Below, piece by piece: positions 63,640-64,000 of a stretch of 64,000 nucleotides of DNA. The translations under genes and the position numbers were made by a program. The notes under the pieces were generated by a model. That model had not been told where the DNA came from, did not search any database, and saw only the letters and a program-made list of their open reading frames with translations. This DNA is from Ecdyonurus torrentis (taxonomy: Eukaryota > Arthropoda > Insecta > Ephemeroptera > Heptageniidae), in contig OX439132.1 of NCBI GenBank assembly GCA_949318235.1, forward strand, positions 8,433,453-8,497,452, written 5' to 3'. Each line of letters begins with the position of its first letter. Positions within the stretch are counted from its first letter, which is position 1.

Positions 63640-64000
63640 CTGTAAAAATGATCATTCATTTTGATATAAAAAAGCAAACTCCATATGTTTTACTTTTAAG
63701 AATTAATGCGAAAGCAATAATACATATTGGAATAATGATAATTAAAAAAGGATAGAATAGAATGAGAGAAATTAGAGCTAGAGATGAATGTTACAATTTT
63801 ATTGTCCAAAATGCACCTCGCCGGCCAGTATGGTGGCAGTCTGGTCCCAGAACTACGTCACATGCGCATGCGCAGAAGCACTTGTGCAAAGCGCAACCAA
63901 AATGAAGCTTCTTATGAACTCATCTATATAAATACATCTTGCGCAATACATCTGTTTTCAAAGGCCCGCTAAAAGTACCCAAACTTTTAAGCTAAATGAT
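63640..64000. other. Intron of the second PIWI gene
   Basis: The acceptor at 63640 shows that an upstream exon exists, but no segment here matches the plus-strand exon 50560-50704, so the intron runs past the window edge. Confidence 0.6.

Overview
The window is AT-rich nuclear DNA from an invertebrate animal; I cannot name the species. Genes are split by spliceosomal introns with GT-AG borders (one GC-AG), long TA and poly-A/T tracts are everywhere, and a large share of the non-coding DNA is small terminal-inverted-repeat elements and fold-back hairpins. Two animal-type PIWI Argonaute genes confirm a metazoan.

Region 1 (about 1-33.6 kb) is a cluster of small secreted-protein genes. Six or seven (2-832 partial, 3323-3856 minus, 8413-9171, 10699-12331, 13122-15760, 24732-27979, 31128-33540) share a plan. 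A tiny first coding exon (4 to 7 codons in the five best models) is joined in phase 0 to a second exon that opens with the hydrophobic core of a signal peptide. The mature proteins are low-complexity (Thr-, Asn-, Glu- or Tyr-rich, with dibasic sites), and most carry a short hydrophobic strand followed by a basic patch, of the type N-I-x-I-x-R/K-R. I recognise no known family. A possible 42-codon secreted peptide lies at 1453-1581. Among the genes sit a broken, 5'-truncated LINE (18.3-20.4 kb), a 2-kb transposon whose ends are built of 33-bp iterons (22.1-24.2 kb) and large palindromes (6.1-6.6, 10.9-11.8 and 25.4-26.4 kb).

Region 2 (33.6-41.3 kb) has no gene I can support; it holds mobile-element copies, including a hAT-like element with a perfect 8-bp target duplication.

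Region 3 (41.3-55.9 kb) is a complete PIWI-clade gene, plus strand, 13 coding exons, about 1,074 residues, with an unusually long N-terminal extension and arginine-glycine motifs. It keeps the residues that hold the guide 5' phosphate but has lost two of four slicer residues (Asp to Glu, His to Gln). Its larger introns are packed with recognisable mobile elements. Region 4 (61.3-64 kb) is the 3' half of a second PIWI gene in convergent orientation, with the same exon borders and an intact slicer tetrad. So the window holds a local duplicate pair: one copy apparently slicing-competent, the other apparently a guide-binding, non-slicing derivative.
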